Part shown: one piece after another, positions 11,894 through 19,578 of the stretch
Layout of the letters: each line of letters starts with the position of its first letter
Numbering within the stretch: position 1 is the first letter of the stretch
Assembly: GCF_001040705.1 (NCBI RefSeq)
Contig: NZ_CVQP01000005.1
Span: forward strand, 413,477-477,476
Direction of reading: 5' to 3'
Origin: Rhodococcus sp. RD6.2
GTDB lineage: Bacteria; Actinomycetota; Actinomycetes; Mycobacteriales; Mycobacteriaceae
DNA length: 64,000 nt
Notes under the pieces: generated by a model
Databases searched by the model: none
Told to the model about the DNA's origin: nothing
Seen by the model: only the letters and a program-made list of their open reading frames with translations
Program-made: the position numbers and the translations under genes

Positions 11894-12946
11894 GTGTACG
11901 ACGCCCTCCTGCTGCTGTCCTTCGGCGGACCCGAAAAGCCCGCCGACGTGCGACCGTTCCTCGAGAACGTCACCCGCGGCAGGGGGGTGCCACCGGAACG
12001 CCTGGACGAGGTGGTCGAGCACTACCTGCACTTCGGTGGGGTCTCGCCGATCAATCGCCTCAATCGCGACATCATCGCCGCGATCGAGGGTGAATTCTCT
12101 TCTGCGGGAATCGAACTGCCAGTGTACTTCGGCAATCGCAACTGGCATCCGATGGTCGGGGACACCGTCGCTCGCATGCGCGACGACGGTGTCCGTTCGG
12201 CCCTGGTGTTCCCGACGTCCGCGTGGGGTGGCTACTCGGGGTGCAGGCAGTACCACGAGGACGTCACCCGGGCGCGGGCTGCGGTCGACGGGGCGCCGGA
12301 CCTGACGAAACTGCGTCAGTACTACGACCATCCGTTGATGGTCGCTGCGTTCGCGGACGCGATCACCGCGGCCCGCAGCGAGTTGCCGGAGTCGCAGCGT
12401 GACGGTGCGCGCCTGGTGTTCACCGCGCACTCGGTGCCGGTCGCGGCGGACGCGACGGGAGGTCCGCGCGCCGAGGGAGGCGGACTTTACAGCCGTCAGG
12501 TCGCCGAGGCCGCGCGGTTGTGCGCGGCGGCGGTCGGCGCCGCGGACCACGACCTGGTGTGGCAGTCGCGGTCCGGGCCGCCGCAGGTTCCGTGGCTCGA
12601 ACCCGACATCTGCGACCACCTCGATGCGGTCGCCGCGGCCGGGGCTAGCGCGGTGATCGTGTGCCCGATCGGATTCGTCTCGGACCACCTCGAGGTGATC
12701 TGGGATCTCGACACCGAGGCCCGGGACCGGGCAGCTGAGTTGGGGCTCGGGTTCGCGCGCGCGGGAACACCCGGCACCGATCCGCGATTCGCGGCGATGG
12801 TGGCCGAGCTGGTCGCCGAACGCGTCGACGGGGTCCCCGCGCGCAGGCTCGGCACCGAACCGTTGTACGGCGTCGGAACGAACGGCAACCTGTGTGCGCC
12901 CGACTGCTGTGTGCCACCGGCACGGCCGACGCGCAGGCCGAGCTGA
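11894..12946 (+). CDS. hemH: ferrochelatase (coproporphyrin III type)
   Basis: A 350-residue ferrochelatase that inserts iron into the porphyrin. Actinobacterial members use coproporphyrin III (CpfC), which is known family biology. Visible are the N-terminal [11 protein letters not shown], the metal-site His in [10 protein letters not shown], the substrate run [16 protein letters not shown] and the acidic motif [13 protein letters not shown]. The C-terminus GNLCAPDCC carries three Cys residues of the kind that bind the [2Fe-2S] cluster in mycobacterial ferrochelatase. The GTG start lies four bases after the inhA stop. The gene is in the mycolate operon, and the window also encodes heme degradation and uptake at 58.9-62.5 kb. 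Confidence 0.95.
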   Translation: MYDALLLLSFGGPEKPADVRPFLENVTRGRGVPPERLDEVVEHYLHFGGVSPINRLNRDIIAAIEGEFSSAGIELPVYFGNRNWHPMVGDTVARMRDDGVRSALVFPTSAWGGYSGCRQYHEDVTRARAAVDGAPDLTKLRQYYDHPLMVAAFADAITAARSELPESQRDGARLVFTAHSVPVAADATGGPRAEGGGLYSRQVAEAARLCAAAVGAADHDLVWQSRSGPPQVPWLEPDICDHLDAVAAAGASAVIVCPIGFVSDHLEVIWDLDTEARDRAAELGLGFARAGTPGTDPRFAAMVAELVAERVDGVPARRLGTEPLYGVGTNGNLCAPDCCVPPARPTRRPS

Positions 12947-13024
12947 CGACACGCCCTGGTTTCGGGCGCCGCGGCGGGGCAGGATGGAACCTGTCGTAGT
13001 CGCTCCCACCGAGAGGAGTCGCCG

Positions 13025-13333
13025 ATGACTCTCCTCAGCACCGAACCGGTCCGCTCGCTCGGACCGCGCTTCGCCTCACGCCTCCGCCGCGCGGCTGTCG
13101 TCGCCGTGTGCGCCTGCGCAGCCTGCGTGCTCGCGCCACTCGGTGCCGCCGCAGCGCCCGGTGACACCTACATGAGCAACCCGCCCCAGGACAAGCAGCT
13201 CATCGGCTACTGCCAGGACCAGGCGAGGCTCGCGAACAATCTCGTCGACAGAGGCGATCCCGACCGTGCCGCCGACGTCGTCGGCGCCGCGAACCTTCGC
13301 GGCTGCCGGATCTTCACCTTCGGCGAGATGTAG
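13025..13333 (+). CDS. small secreted protein of unknown function
   Basis: A 102-residue protein. An Arg-rich start is followed by a hydrophobic segment (about residues 24-42) and AAA before PGDTY, a clear Sec signal peptide with cleavage near residue 44. The mature part, about 58 residues, has two Cys (in GYCQDQ and RGCRIF) that could form one disulfide. GAGAGGAG precedes the ATG at 13025. It does not resemble a domain I can name. The hairpin GCGCC/GGCGC at 13333-13345 lies between it and the convergent glutamine-synthetase-like gene. Confidence 0.8.
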   Translation: MTLLSTEPVRSLGPRFASRLRRAAVVAVCACAACVLAPLGAAAAPGDTYMSNPPQDKQLIGYCQDQARLANNLVDRGDPDRAADVVGAANLRGCRIFTFGEM

Positions 13334-13346
13334 CGCCACAGGCGCG

Positions 13347-14636
13347 TCAGTTGGTCCAGGCGTATCTCAGGCGTGCCGTCGCCTCCGCGGCGGCGATGCC
13401 TCGGTAGCGGTCGAGTTCATAGGAGCGCACTGCCTGCAGTGCCTCGCGGACGGTCGGGGTGAACAGGTCGGCAGCCAGTCGTGAGTTCGCGAACCGGTCG
13501 AGCATGTCGTCGGCGGCGGTCGGCATCACGGTGACGCGCTCGTCGGCGGGCAGTTCGCCCGGGTTGACGATCACCTCGGGTGGCAGCGCCGCGCCGGCGG
13601 TCAGACCCGCGTGGGCCGCGCCGAGCGCGACGGTGGTCGCGAGGTAGGGGTTGGCTGACGGATCGATGGGTTTGACCTCGATGTTCGCTCCGATCGGATT
13701 GCCCATGGTGTCTTCGCACAGTCGCACCGCCGCCTCCCGGTTTTCGAGGCCCCAGCAGCAGTGGACGCCGGCCCAGTTGTCGGGGCGCATCCGTAGGTGC
13801 GACACCGCCGACCCGGTCAGGACGAGCGGGAAGTCGGGGAGGACGGCGACCAGTCCGGCGATCGCGTGTGCGCCGGCATCGGTCAGTCCGTGCGGTCCGC
13901 GACCGCCCGACAGCAGTGGTGCCCCGTCGCGCCACAACGACAGGTGCTGGTGGGCGCCGTTGCCTGCACCCTCGAGGGTCGGCTGAGGCGAGAACGAGGC
14001 GAGCATCCCGTGTGCGCGAGCGGTCGCGCAGATCACCGTGCGGGCCAGTACCGCTCCGTCTGCGGCCGCGACGGGATCGGTGGGCGCCAGGGACACCTCG
14101 AACTGGTCGGGGCCGTACTCGGCGTGCACCTGGTCGACGGCGATGCCCGCCCGCGCTGCGGCATTCAGGACGTCGTTCACGAAATCGTCCTGGCGCAGAA
14201 CCGATTCGAGACCGTACGCTGCCCATCGTCCGGTGTCGGGTACTCCGAACAACGTGAACTCGAGCTCGTGGCCCACCAGCGCCCCGACACCTGCCTCTGC
14301 CAACCGGGTGACGGTGGTGCGCAGCGCCTCGCGGGGGCATCCGGGGAACGGCGTGCCGTCCTGGTAGGTGAGATCCGCAGGAGCCCAGAGGTTTCCGCTT
14401 CCGAGCTCGCGTACCTCGTCGCGGGTGATGCGCAGCCGCAGGTCCCCGACGACGGACAAGTCGGGTGTGAACGCGAGGTGGTCGTCCACGCAGAATACCA
14501 ACCACGACACGGAGACCCCGGCACCTGCTGCGACGAATACGTCCATGCGGTCCGCGGGCATCGCCTTGGCGCGGGACACTCCGGCCATGTCGACGAACGA
14601 TCCGACGACCAGCCGCGGCGTGGTGGCTTCGGTCAT
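13347..14636 (-). CDS. glutamine synthetase family protein (GlnA-like ligase)
   Basis: A 429-residue GS-fold ligase. The metal/ATP motifs are GHELEFTLF, EYGPDQFEVSL, GNGAHQHLSLW and the Arg-bearing ENREAAVR. The N-terminal beta-grasp domain is short, and the adenylylation loop of classical GlnA is not seen. Members of this divergent type (GlnA3/PuuA-like) join glutamate to polyamines, ethanolamine or other amines rather than ammonia; the substrate here is unknown. The ATG at 14636 is used; an open frame runs 32 codons further but is Arg/Cys-rich and unlikely. The divergent gene is a START-like protein. Confidence 0.88.
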   Translation of the reverse strand: MTEATTPRLVVGSFVDMAGVSRAKAMPADRMDVFVAAGAGVSVSWLVFCVDDHLAFTPDLSVVGDLRLRITRDEVRELGSGNLWAPADLTYQDGTPFPGCPREALRTTVTRLAEAGVGALVGHELEFTLFGVPDTGRWAAYGLESVLRQDDFVNDVLNAAARAGIAVDQVHAEYGPDQFEVSLAPTDPVAAADGAVLARTVICATARAHGMLASFSPQPTLEGAGNGAHQHLSLWRDGAPLLSGGRGPHGLTDAGAHAIAGLVAVLPDFPLVLTGSAVSHLRMRPDNWAGVHCCWGLENREAAVRLCEDTMGNPIGANIEVKPIDPSANPYLATTVALGAAHAGLTAGAALPPEVIVNPGELPADERVTVMPTAADDMLDRFANSRLAADLFTPTVREALQAVRSYELDRYRGIAAAEATARLRYAWTN

Positions 14637-14846
14637 GGCAACTCGATCCGGCTGACGGATGTGGTGGTGCGCGATTCCAGTGTCGCACCGACGCGGGCAG
14701 ACCCGGTCCATTACCGTCGAGTCGATGGACACCGTTTCGCTGGTACTCGGCTCGCCGCGTGGCCGCCGCTTCTGTGCCGGCGTCGGAGGTCAGGGTGGGG
14801 CACCCGGACCGACCAGGTCCCGAACGATGCAGGAAGAGGAGTTCAC

Positions 14847-15305
14847 ATGGTTGTGAGGCTCGAAGTGTCGCGCGACATCGCTGCCTCCCCAGCCGCGGTG
14901 TACGCGGCGATCTCGGACGTCACCCGAATGGGGGAATGGTCCCAGGAGTGCCATGCCTGCCACTGGCACGACGGCATCGACGGACCGTCCGTCGGCGCGA
15001 CGTTCGACGGACACAACCGCAACGGCGATCATGAGTGGACCACCCAGGGGACCGTCGTCGAAGCCGAGCCGGGCAGCAGCTTCGCGTTCGGCTGCTCGAT
15101 GTACGGCGTGCACTACGCGACCTGGGGGTATCGCATCGAGCCAGTCGAGGGTGGCTGCCGGGTCACGGAGTGGACGGACGACCTGCGGACCGAGCACGCC
15201 CGGGCGTACGGTGCGCGGGTGTCCGGCGTCGACGATCGCGCCACCCGGAACCGGCAGACCATGAGCGGCACCCTCGAGCGGATCGCGGCTGCCGTCGAAG
15301 GCTGA
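14847..15305 (+). CDS. SRPBCC/START-like (polyketide cyclase family) protein
   Basis: A 152-residue protein with the START/SRPBCC fold pattern: [25 protein letters not shown] at the start (helix and strand), then beta-rich sequence and a long C-terminal helix ([19 protein letters not shown]). The family binds hydrophobic ligands in a deep cavity. The ATG at 14847 follows AGGAAGAGGAG. Four Cys/His residues near [10 protein letters not shown] could bind metal, which is unusual in the family but unproven. There is no signal peptide. The ligand is unknown. Confidence 0.85.
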
Positions 15306-15340
15306 TCGCCCGCTTCTGCGACCGCGGCCGGGTCGACGGA

Positions 15341-16153
15341 TCAGGCGCGCGGCTGCCCGCTGCGGACACACGCCGCGACCGCGGCGGTACGGGCGCCGCG
15401 CACCGCTGCCCAGAGGGGACGCAGAGTGTCGTCCCGGAGGGCCGCCCCGGTCGCGGTCTGCGCGCGTCCCGACGACTCGCCTGCCACGGTGAGGATCGCC
15501 GCGACCTGGTCGGCGGTGTCGAGGATCCGCAGTACCCGGGCCGGCGTGCCGTCCGGGGTCGTGTGGTGGGCGATGTCGGCGAGGGCTCCGGCGATCCGGC
15601 TGCGCGGATCGCCCGCCGCGGCGGAGAACCCGCCACGCAGGGACGACAGCGCGGCGGCTGCGTCCCGGACGGCCTCCCGCAACGCGAACTCCGCCTCCCC
15701 GAGCCCGGTGTGCTCGGTGTGAAGCGGAAGCGCAGGGACCCCGAACACCTTCCAGCGCAACACGTCCGGACCCTCGACGGTCGGCACGATCCCGATGCCG
15801 GGGTTCCCGGGAGCGCCGACGAGCACGCCCTGCCCGGCGTCCAGTGCGGCGGTCGCGAACGCCGACCCGACGGGAAGCCCGCGCACGTCACCGGCGGCGG
15901 GCAACACGAGGCTCGGCGCCGCCTCGTTGTCGGATGTCGTCACCGCTCGCACCGCCTGCAGCAGTGTCACCGGCCCCGCGTCGGTCGGATCGGGCCACGG
16001 CAGATCCCAGCGCAGCGCGACCGCGGCGTCGGCAGCGACAATCAGATGCATCGGGGCCCACGCCCGGACGGCGTCGATCACGTCGTCCGGCGACGTGGCG
16101 CCGGCGAGCCACGACGCCGACCACAGGGTGAAGGTGATGCTGGGGCAGGACAC
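15341..16153 (-). CDS. conserved hypothetical protein (Rv1486c-like)
   Basis: A protein of about 270 residues, Ala-rich, mostly helical in its second half, with no TM segment. The start is uncertain: GTG 16153 (VSCPSITFTLW) is used; TTG 16162 and ATG 16252 are alternatives, the last overlapping the divergent gene. In M. tuberculosis, Rv1486c takes this position after ferrochelatase on the opposite strand. I see no recognised catalytic motif. The divergent neighbour (16206) is DUF3097. Confidence 0.75.
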   Translation of the reverse strand: MSCPSITFTLWSASWLAGATSPDDVIDAVRAWAPMHLIVAADAAVALRWDLPWPDPTDAGPVTLLQAVRAVTTSDNEAAPSLVLPAAGDVRGLPVGSAFATAALDAGQGVLVGAPGNPGIGIVPTVEGPDVLRWKVFGVPALPLHTEHTGLGEAEFALREAVRDAAAALSSLRGGFSAAAGDPRSRIAGALADIAHHTTPDGTPARVLRILDTADQVAAILTVAGESSGRAQTATGAALRDDTLRPLWAAVRGARTAAVAACVRSGQPRA

Positions 16154-16205
16154 GGTATCCAAGCTTAGGACCCGCGAGCGGCGGTGAACACTAGCCTGGT
16201 TCCTC

Positions 16206-17030
16206 GTGAGTGGACGCGACATGTACAGCGGGAACATCTTCGACGGGCACACGAGGCGCCGGGCCCGCGAGTATCCGAAGGTGCCCGCCGATCGAGGTCT
16301 CGTCGTCGAGGACGCCGCGACCGGGTGGTGTGGCGCCGTGGTCGGAATGGAGAAGACCTACGACGGTGACTACGTGCGACTCGAGGACGCGCGGAAGCAG
16401 ACCCGCCTGTTCGCGATGCGCGAGGCCGCCTTCCTGGTCGACGGCAAGCCCGTCACATTGGTCCGGCCGACCGTGACGAAGCCCGCCGCCCAGACCCGGT
16501 CCGCGTCCGGTTCGACCAGGGTCGAGGGTGTCAAGGCCCGCGTCGCGCTCCCCAGCCGGATCTGGGTCGAAGGGGTGCACGACGCGGCCATCGTCGAGCG
16601 GGTCTGGGGACACGACCTGCGGATCGAGGGCGTCGTGGTCGAGCAGTTGGAGGGACTCGACAACCTCGCGGAGCGGCTCGTCGAGTTCGGTCCGGGACCG
16701 GGCCGGAAGGTGGGCGTGCTCGCCGACCATCTCGTCGAGGGGTCGAAGGAGACCGCACTGACGCAGGGGCTGGGGCCGTACGTGATGGTGACCGGGCACC
16801 CCTACATCGACGTGTGGGAGGCGGTGCGGCCGAAGTCCGTCGGGATCGCGGCGTGGCCGACGATCCCGCGCGGGCAGGACTGGAAGACGGGGATCTGCCG
16901 TGAACTCGGTTGGGGCACACCGCAGGACGGGTGGCGTCGGGTGTACGGCGCGGTGTCGAGCTTCCGTGACCTGGAGGCTCCGCTGATCGGCGCGGTCGAA
17001 CGGCTCGTGGATTTCGTGACCGTCGACTGA
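16206..17030 (+). CDS. DUF3097 protein, Toprim-like
   Basis: A 274-residue actinobacterial DUF3097 protein. The N-terminal part (residues about 20-90) is a small beta-rich region. The central part begins RIWVEGVHDAAIVERVWG, continues with VVEQLEGLDNLAERLVEF and KVGVLADHLVEGSKET, and then ITGH-type VTGHPYIDVWEAVRP. WVEG-x2-DA and the later L-A-D-H acidic strand are spaced as in Toprim domains (as in DnaG and RNase M5). A metal-dependent nucleic-acid enzyme is therefore plausible, but that is inference. It is intact. Confidence 0.82.
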   Translation: MSGRDMYSGNIFDGHTRRRAREYPKVPADRGLVVEDAATGWCGAVVGMEKTYDGDYVRLEDARKQTRLFAMREAAFLVDGKPVTLVRPTVTKPAAQTRSASGSTRVEGVKARVALPSRIWVEGVHDAAIVERVWGHDLRIEGVVVEQLEGLDNLAERLVEFGPGPGRKVGVLADHLVEGSKETALTQGLGPYVMVTGHPYIDVWEAVRPKSVGIAAWPTIPRGQDWKTGICRELGWGTPQDGWRRVYGAVSSFRDLEAPLIGAVERLVDFVTVD

Positions 17031-17095
17031 CGCCTGCAGCCCCCGTGGGAGTCGGGCACGCCCGTTCGCCGCTCGCCGTGGCTAGAGTGGGTGAT

Positions 17096-17527
17096 GTGGC
17101 AGCGGTGATCTGGTTGGTGGGCGGCGTACTGCTCGCGGCGGCGGAGGCGGCCACGGGGGACTTCTTCCTGCTCATGCTCGCGGGAGGCGCCCTGTCGGCA
17201 GCCGGTTTCAGCGCGCTGACCGATCTGCCGGTCTGGGTCGACGCGCTGGTCTTCGCGCTGGTGTCCGCGGCGCTGATCGTCGGCGTGCGGCCCGCGCTGC
17301 TCCGTCGCTACGCCCAGCCGCCCGTGCTGCCGACGAACACCGCCGCGCTGCCCGGCAAACATGCGCTCGTGCTCGAAGAGGTTTCCGAGCATCAGGGTCA
17401 GGTCAAGCTCGCAGGTGAGGTCTGGACCGCCCGTCCGCTCGACCACACCGAGGTCTATCCGCAGGGAACCACCGTCACCGTGATGGAGATCGACGGCGCG
17501 ACCGCCGTCGTGTGGCGGGGTCCGTAG
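17096..17527 (+). CDS. NfeD-like membrane protein (Rv1487-like)
   Basis: A 143-residue protein with two or three hydrophobic segments (about residues 3-18, 24-40 and 50-68) followed by an OB-fold NfeD C-terminal domain (LPGKHALVLEEVSEHQGQVKLAGEVWTARP). The GTG at 17096 gives the length of Rv1487. NfeD proteins pair with SPFH/stomatin proteins, and here the SPFH gene starts 21 bases after the stop. The pair probably organises membrane microdomains or assists protein quality control. Confidence 0.92.
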   Translation: MAAVIWLVGGVLLAAAEAATGDFFLLMLAGGALSAAGFSALTDLPVWVDALVFALVSAALIVGVRPALLRRYAQPPVLPTNTAALPGKHALVLEEVSEHQGQVKLAGEVWTARPLDHTEVYPQGTTVTVMEIDGATAVVWRGP

Positions 17528-17548
17528 AACCCAAGGGGGAGTGAACAC

Positions 17549-18730
17549 ATGGCCGCACTGATCGTGCTGGCGGTGATTGTCGTGCTCGTGGTGATCGTCG
17601 TGGCGAAGTCCGTCGCGTTGGTCCCGCAGGCCGAGGCCGCCGTGATCGAACGACTCGGTCGCTACCAGCGCACCGTGTCGGGACAGCTGACACTGCTGGT
17701 GCCGTTCGTCGACAAGATTCGCGCCAAGGTGGACCTGCGCGAGCGGGTCGTCTCGTTCCCGCCGCAGCCGGTGATCACGCAGGACAACCTGACGCTGAAC
17801 ATCGACACCGTCGTCTACTTCCAGGTGACGAACCCGCAGGCCGCGGTGTACGAGATCAACAACTACATCGTCGGCGTCGAGCAGCTGACCACCACCACGC
17901 TGCGCAACGTGGTCGGCGGCATGACGCTGGAGGAGACGCTGACCTCCCGCGACTCGATCAACGGGCAACTGCGCGGCGTCCTCGACGAGGCGACCGGGCG
18001 ATGGGGTCTGCGTGTCGCCCGCGTCGAGCTCAAGAGCATCGATCCGCCGCCGTCGATCCAGGAGTCGATGGAGAAGCAGATGAAGGCGGATCGGGAGAAG
18101 CGCGCGATGATCCTCACCGCCGAGGGCACCCGCGAGTCCGCGATCAAGACCGCCGAGGGCGCCAAGCAGAGCCAGATCCTCGCGGCCGAGGGTGCCAAGC
18201 AGGCCGCCATCCTCGACGCCGAAGGTGAGCGGCAGTCGCGAATCCTGCGCGCGCAGGGTGAGCGGGCCGCGAAGTACCTGCAGGCGCAGGGTCAGGCCAA
18301 GGCCATCGAGAAGGTGTTCGCCGCCATCAAGGCCGGAAAGCCGACGCCGGAACTGCTTGCGTACCAGTACCTTCAGACGCTGCCGCAGATGGCGCAGGGG
18401 GACGCGAACAAGGTGTGGCTGGTGCCCAGCGACTTCGGTGACGCGCTCAAGGGATTCGCGAAGACGCTCGGGGCGCCGGGTGACGACGGCGTGTTCCGCT
18501 ACGAACCGAGCAGCGAGGAGGCTGCTTCGGGGCCTGTCGACGACTCCGACGAGGTGGCCGACTGGTTCGAGGTCAAGTCCGACCCGGCGGTCGCGAAGGC
18601 TGTTGCCGCGGCGGAAGCGGTCGCGAACAAGCCGGTGGCGTCGTCGGTGCTGTCCGAGCACGAGCTGCCGACGACACCGGGGCAGCACGCGTTGCCGTCG
18701 CAGGAGCAGCCTGAGGCCGAGCAACTCTAG
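17549..18730 (+). CDS. SPFH/stomatin-like protein (band 7, Rv1488-like)
   Basis: A 393-residue protein anchored by an N-terminal TM segment (residues about 2-25), then an SPFH domain (AEAAVIERLGRYQRTVSGQL through the RDSINGQLRGVLDEATGRWG region). It continues as a long coiled coil with repeated E-G-A/T-x-x-x-A-I units (about 180-270) and ends in an acidic, Ala/Pro-rich tail of about 100 residues. GGGGGAG precedes the ATG. It forms a two-gene unit with the upstream NfeD. Such proteins oligomerise as rings or cages around membrane protein complexes. Confidence 0.95.
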   Translation: MAALIVLAVIVVLVVIVVAKSVALVPQAEAAVIERLGRYQRTVSGQLTLLVPFVDKIRAKVDLRERVVSFPPQPVITQDNLTLNIDTVVYFQVTNPQAAVYEINNYIVGVEQLTTTTLRNVVGGMTLEETLTSRDSINGQLRGVLDEATGRWGLRVARVELKSIDPPPSIQESMEKQMKADREKRAMILTAEGTRESAIKTAEGAKQSQILAAEGAKQAAILDAEGERQSRILRAQGERAAKYLQAQGQAKAIEKVFAAIKAGKPTPELLAYQYLQTLPQMAQGDANKVWLVPSDFGDALKGFAKTLGAPGDDGVFRYEPSSEEAASGPVDDSDEVADWFEVKSDPAVAKAVAAAEAVANKPVASSVLSEHELPTTPGQHALPSQEQPEAEQL

Positions 18731-18764
18731 GGTTGCTCGTAAGCCGGTAGTTGGAGGTCCTGCC

Positions 18765-19577
18765 GTGACACCACCGGTCGAGGACGAGCCGGGGCGCGGC
18801 CCCGGCGTGATCCTGCGCGGTCGGTGGTTCTCGGCGGTGATCTTCGATCTGGACGGGGTGATCACCGATACCGCGGCGGTGCACCGGCGGGCCTGGGCCA
18901 CGGTCTTCGACGAGTTCCTGGCCCGACACCATCCGGAGCAGCCGGAGTTCGGCGAACAGGACTACCTGACCTACGTGGACGGGAAGAATCGCGCGGACGG
19001 GGTCCGGTCCTTCCTCGACTCCCGGTCGATCACCCTGCCGGAAACGACTGCGGAAGACGAACCGGCCGCCGGGAGCGTGGCCGCGCTCGCGGAGCGGAAG
19101 GATCGGTTGTTCCACGAGGTGCTCGACGCGGAGGGGCCCCACCCGATCGCGCCCACCGTTGATCTCATCCGGCGACTCCGGTCCGCCGGGGTGCCGGTCG
19201 CAGTGGTCAGTGCGAGCCGCAACGCCGCGACCGTGCTCAGCCGGGCCGGAGTCGCTGTCGACGTGCGCGTCGACGGCATCGACGCCGACCGCCTCGGTCT
19301 GCCGGGGAAACCGGATCCAGCGCTGTTCCTCGAGGCCGCCCGACGGCTGCGGCTCGATCCGGCCGATGCGATTGTGGTCGAGGACGCCGAATCCGGTGTC
19401 GCAGCCGCGACGAGTGGTGGGTTCGGCCAGGTCGTGGGGATCGCGACCGCGGGGCGCGCCTCGGCTCTCGAGCGAAGCGGCGCAGACGTGGTGGTACCGG
19501 ACGTCGCCGCGCTGACCTGGTCCACCCCGTCCGCGGTCGAGCGGAACCGTGGTCCGGATCGGACAAACGGCGGGTGA
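18765..19577 (+). CDS. HAD phosphatase, beta-phosphoglucomutase-like
   Basis: A 270-residue HAD enzyme. Motif I IFDLDGVITD has both Asp (28, 30), the cap domain follows, motif II is VVSASRN, motif III is the Lys of GKPDPA, and motif IV is VVEDAESGVAA. This set and length match beta-phosphoglucomutase, which converts beta-glucose-1-phosphate to glucose-6-phosphate. The GTG at 18765 has TTGGAGG upstream. Its stop lies one base before the end of the convergent trehalose-phosphatase/GH65 gene. Since a GH65 phosphorylase would make beta-glucose-1-phosphate, the two may act in sequence. Confidence 0.9.
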   Translation: MTPPVEDEPGRGPGVILRGRWFSAVIFDLDGVITDTAAVHRRAWATVFDEFLARHHPEQPEFGEQDYLTYVDGKNRADGVRSFLDSRSITLPETTAEDEPAAGSVAALAERKDRLFHEVLDAEGPHPIAPTVDLIRRLRSAGVPVAVVSASRNAATVLSRAGVAVDVRVDGIDADRLGLPGKPDPALFLEAARRLRLDPADAIVVEDAESGVAAATSGGFGQVVGIATAGRASALERSGADVVVPDVAALTWSTPSAVERNRGPDRTNGG

Positions 19578-19578
19578 G

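Noticed and set aside
13797-15305. 502-codon ORF including the START-like gene
   Set aside because: Only the part from ATG 14847 has domain-like sequence and an RBS; the rest is antisense to the GS-like gene.
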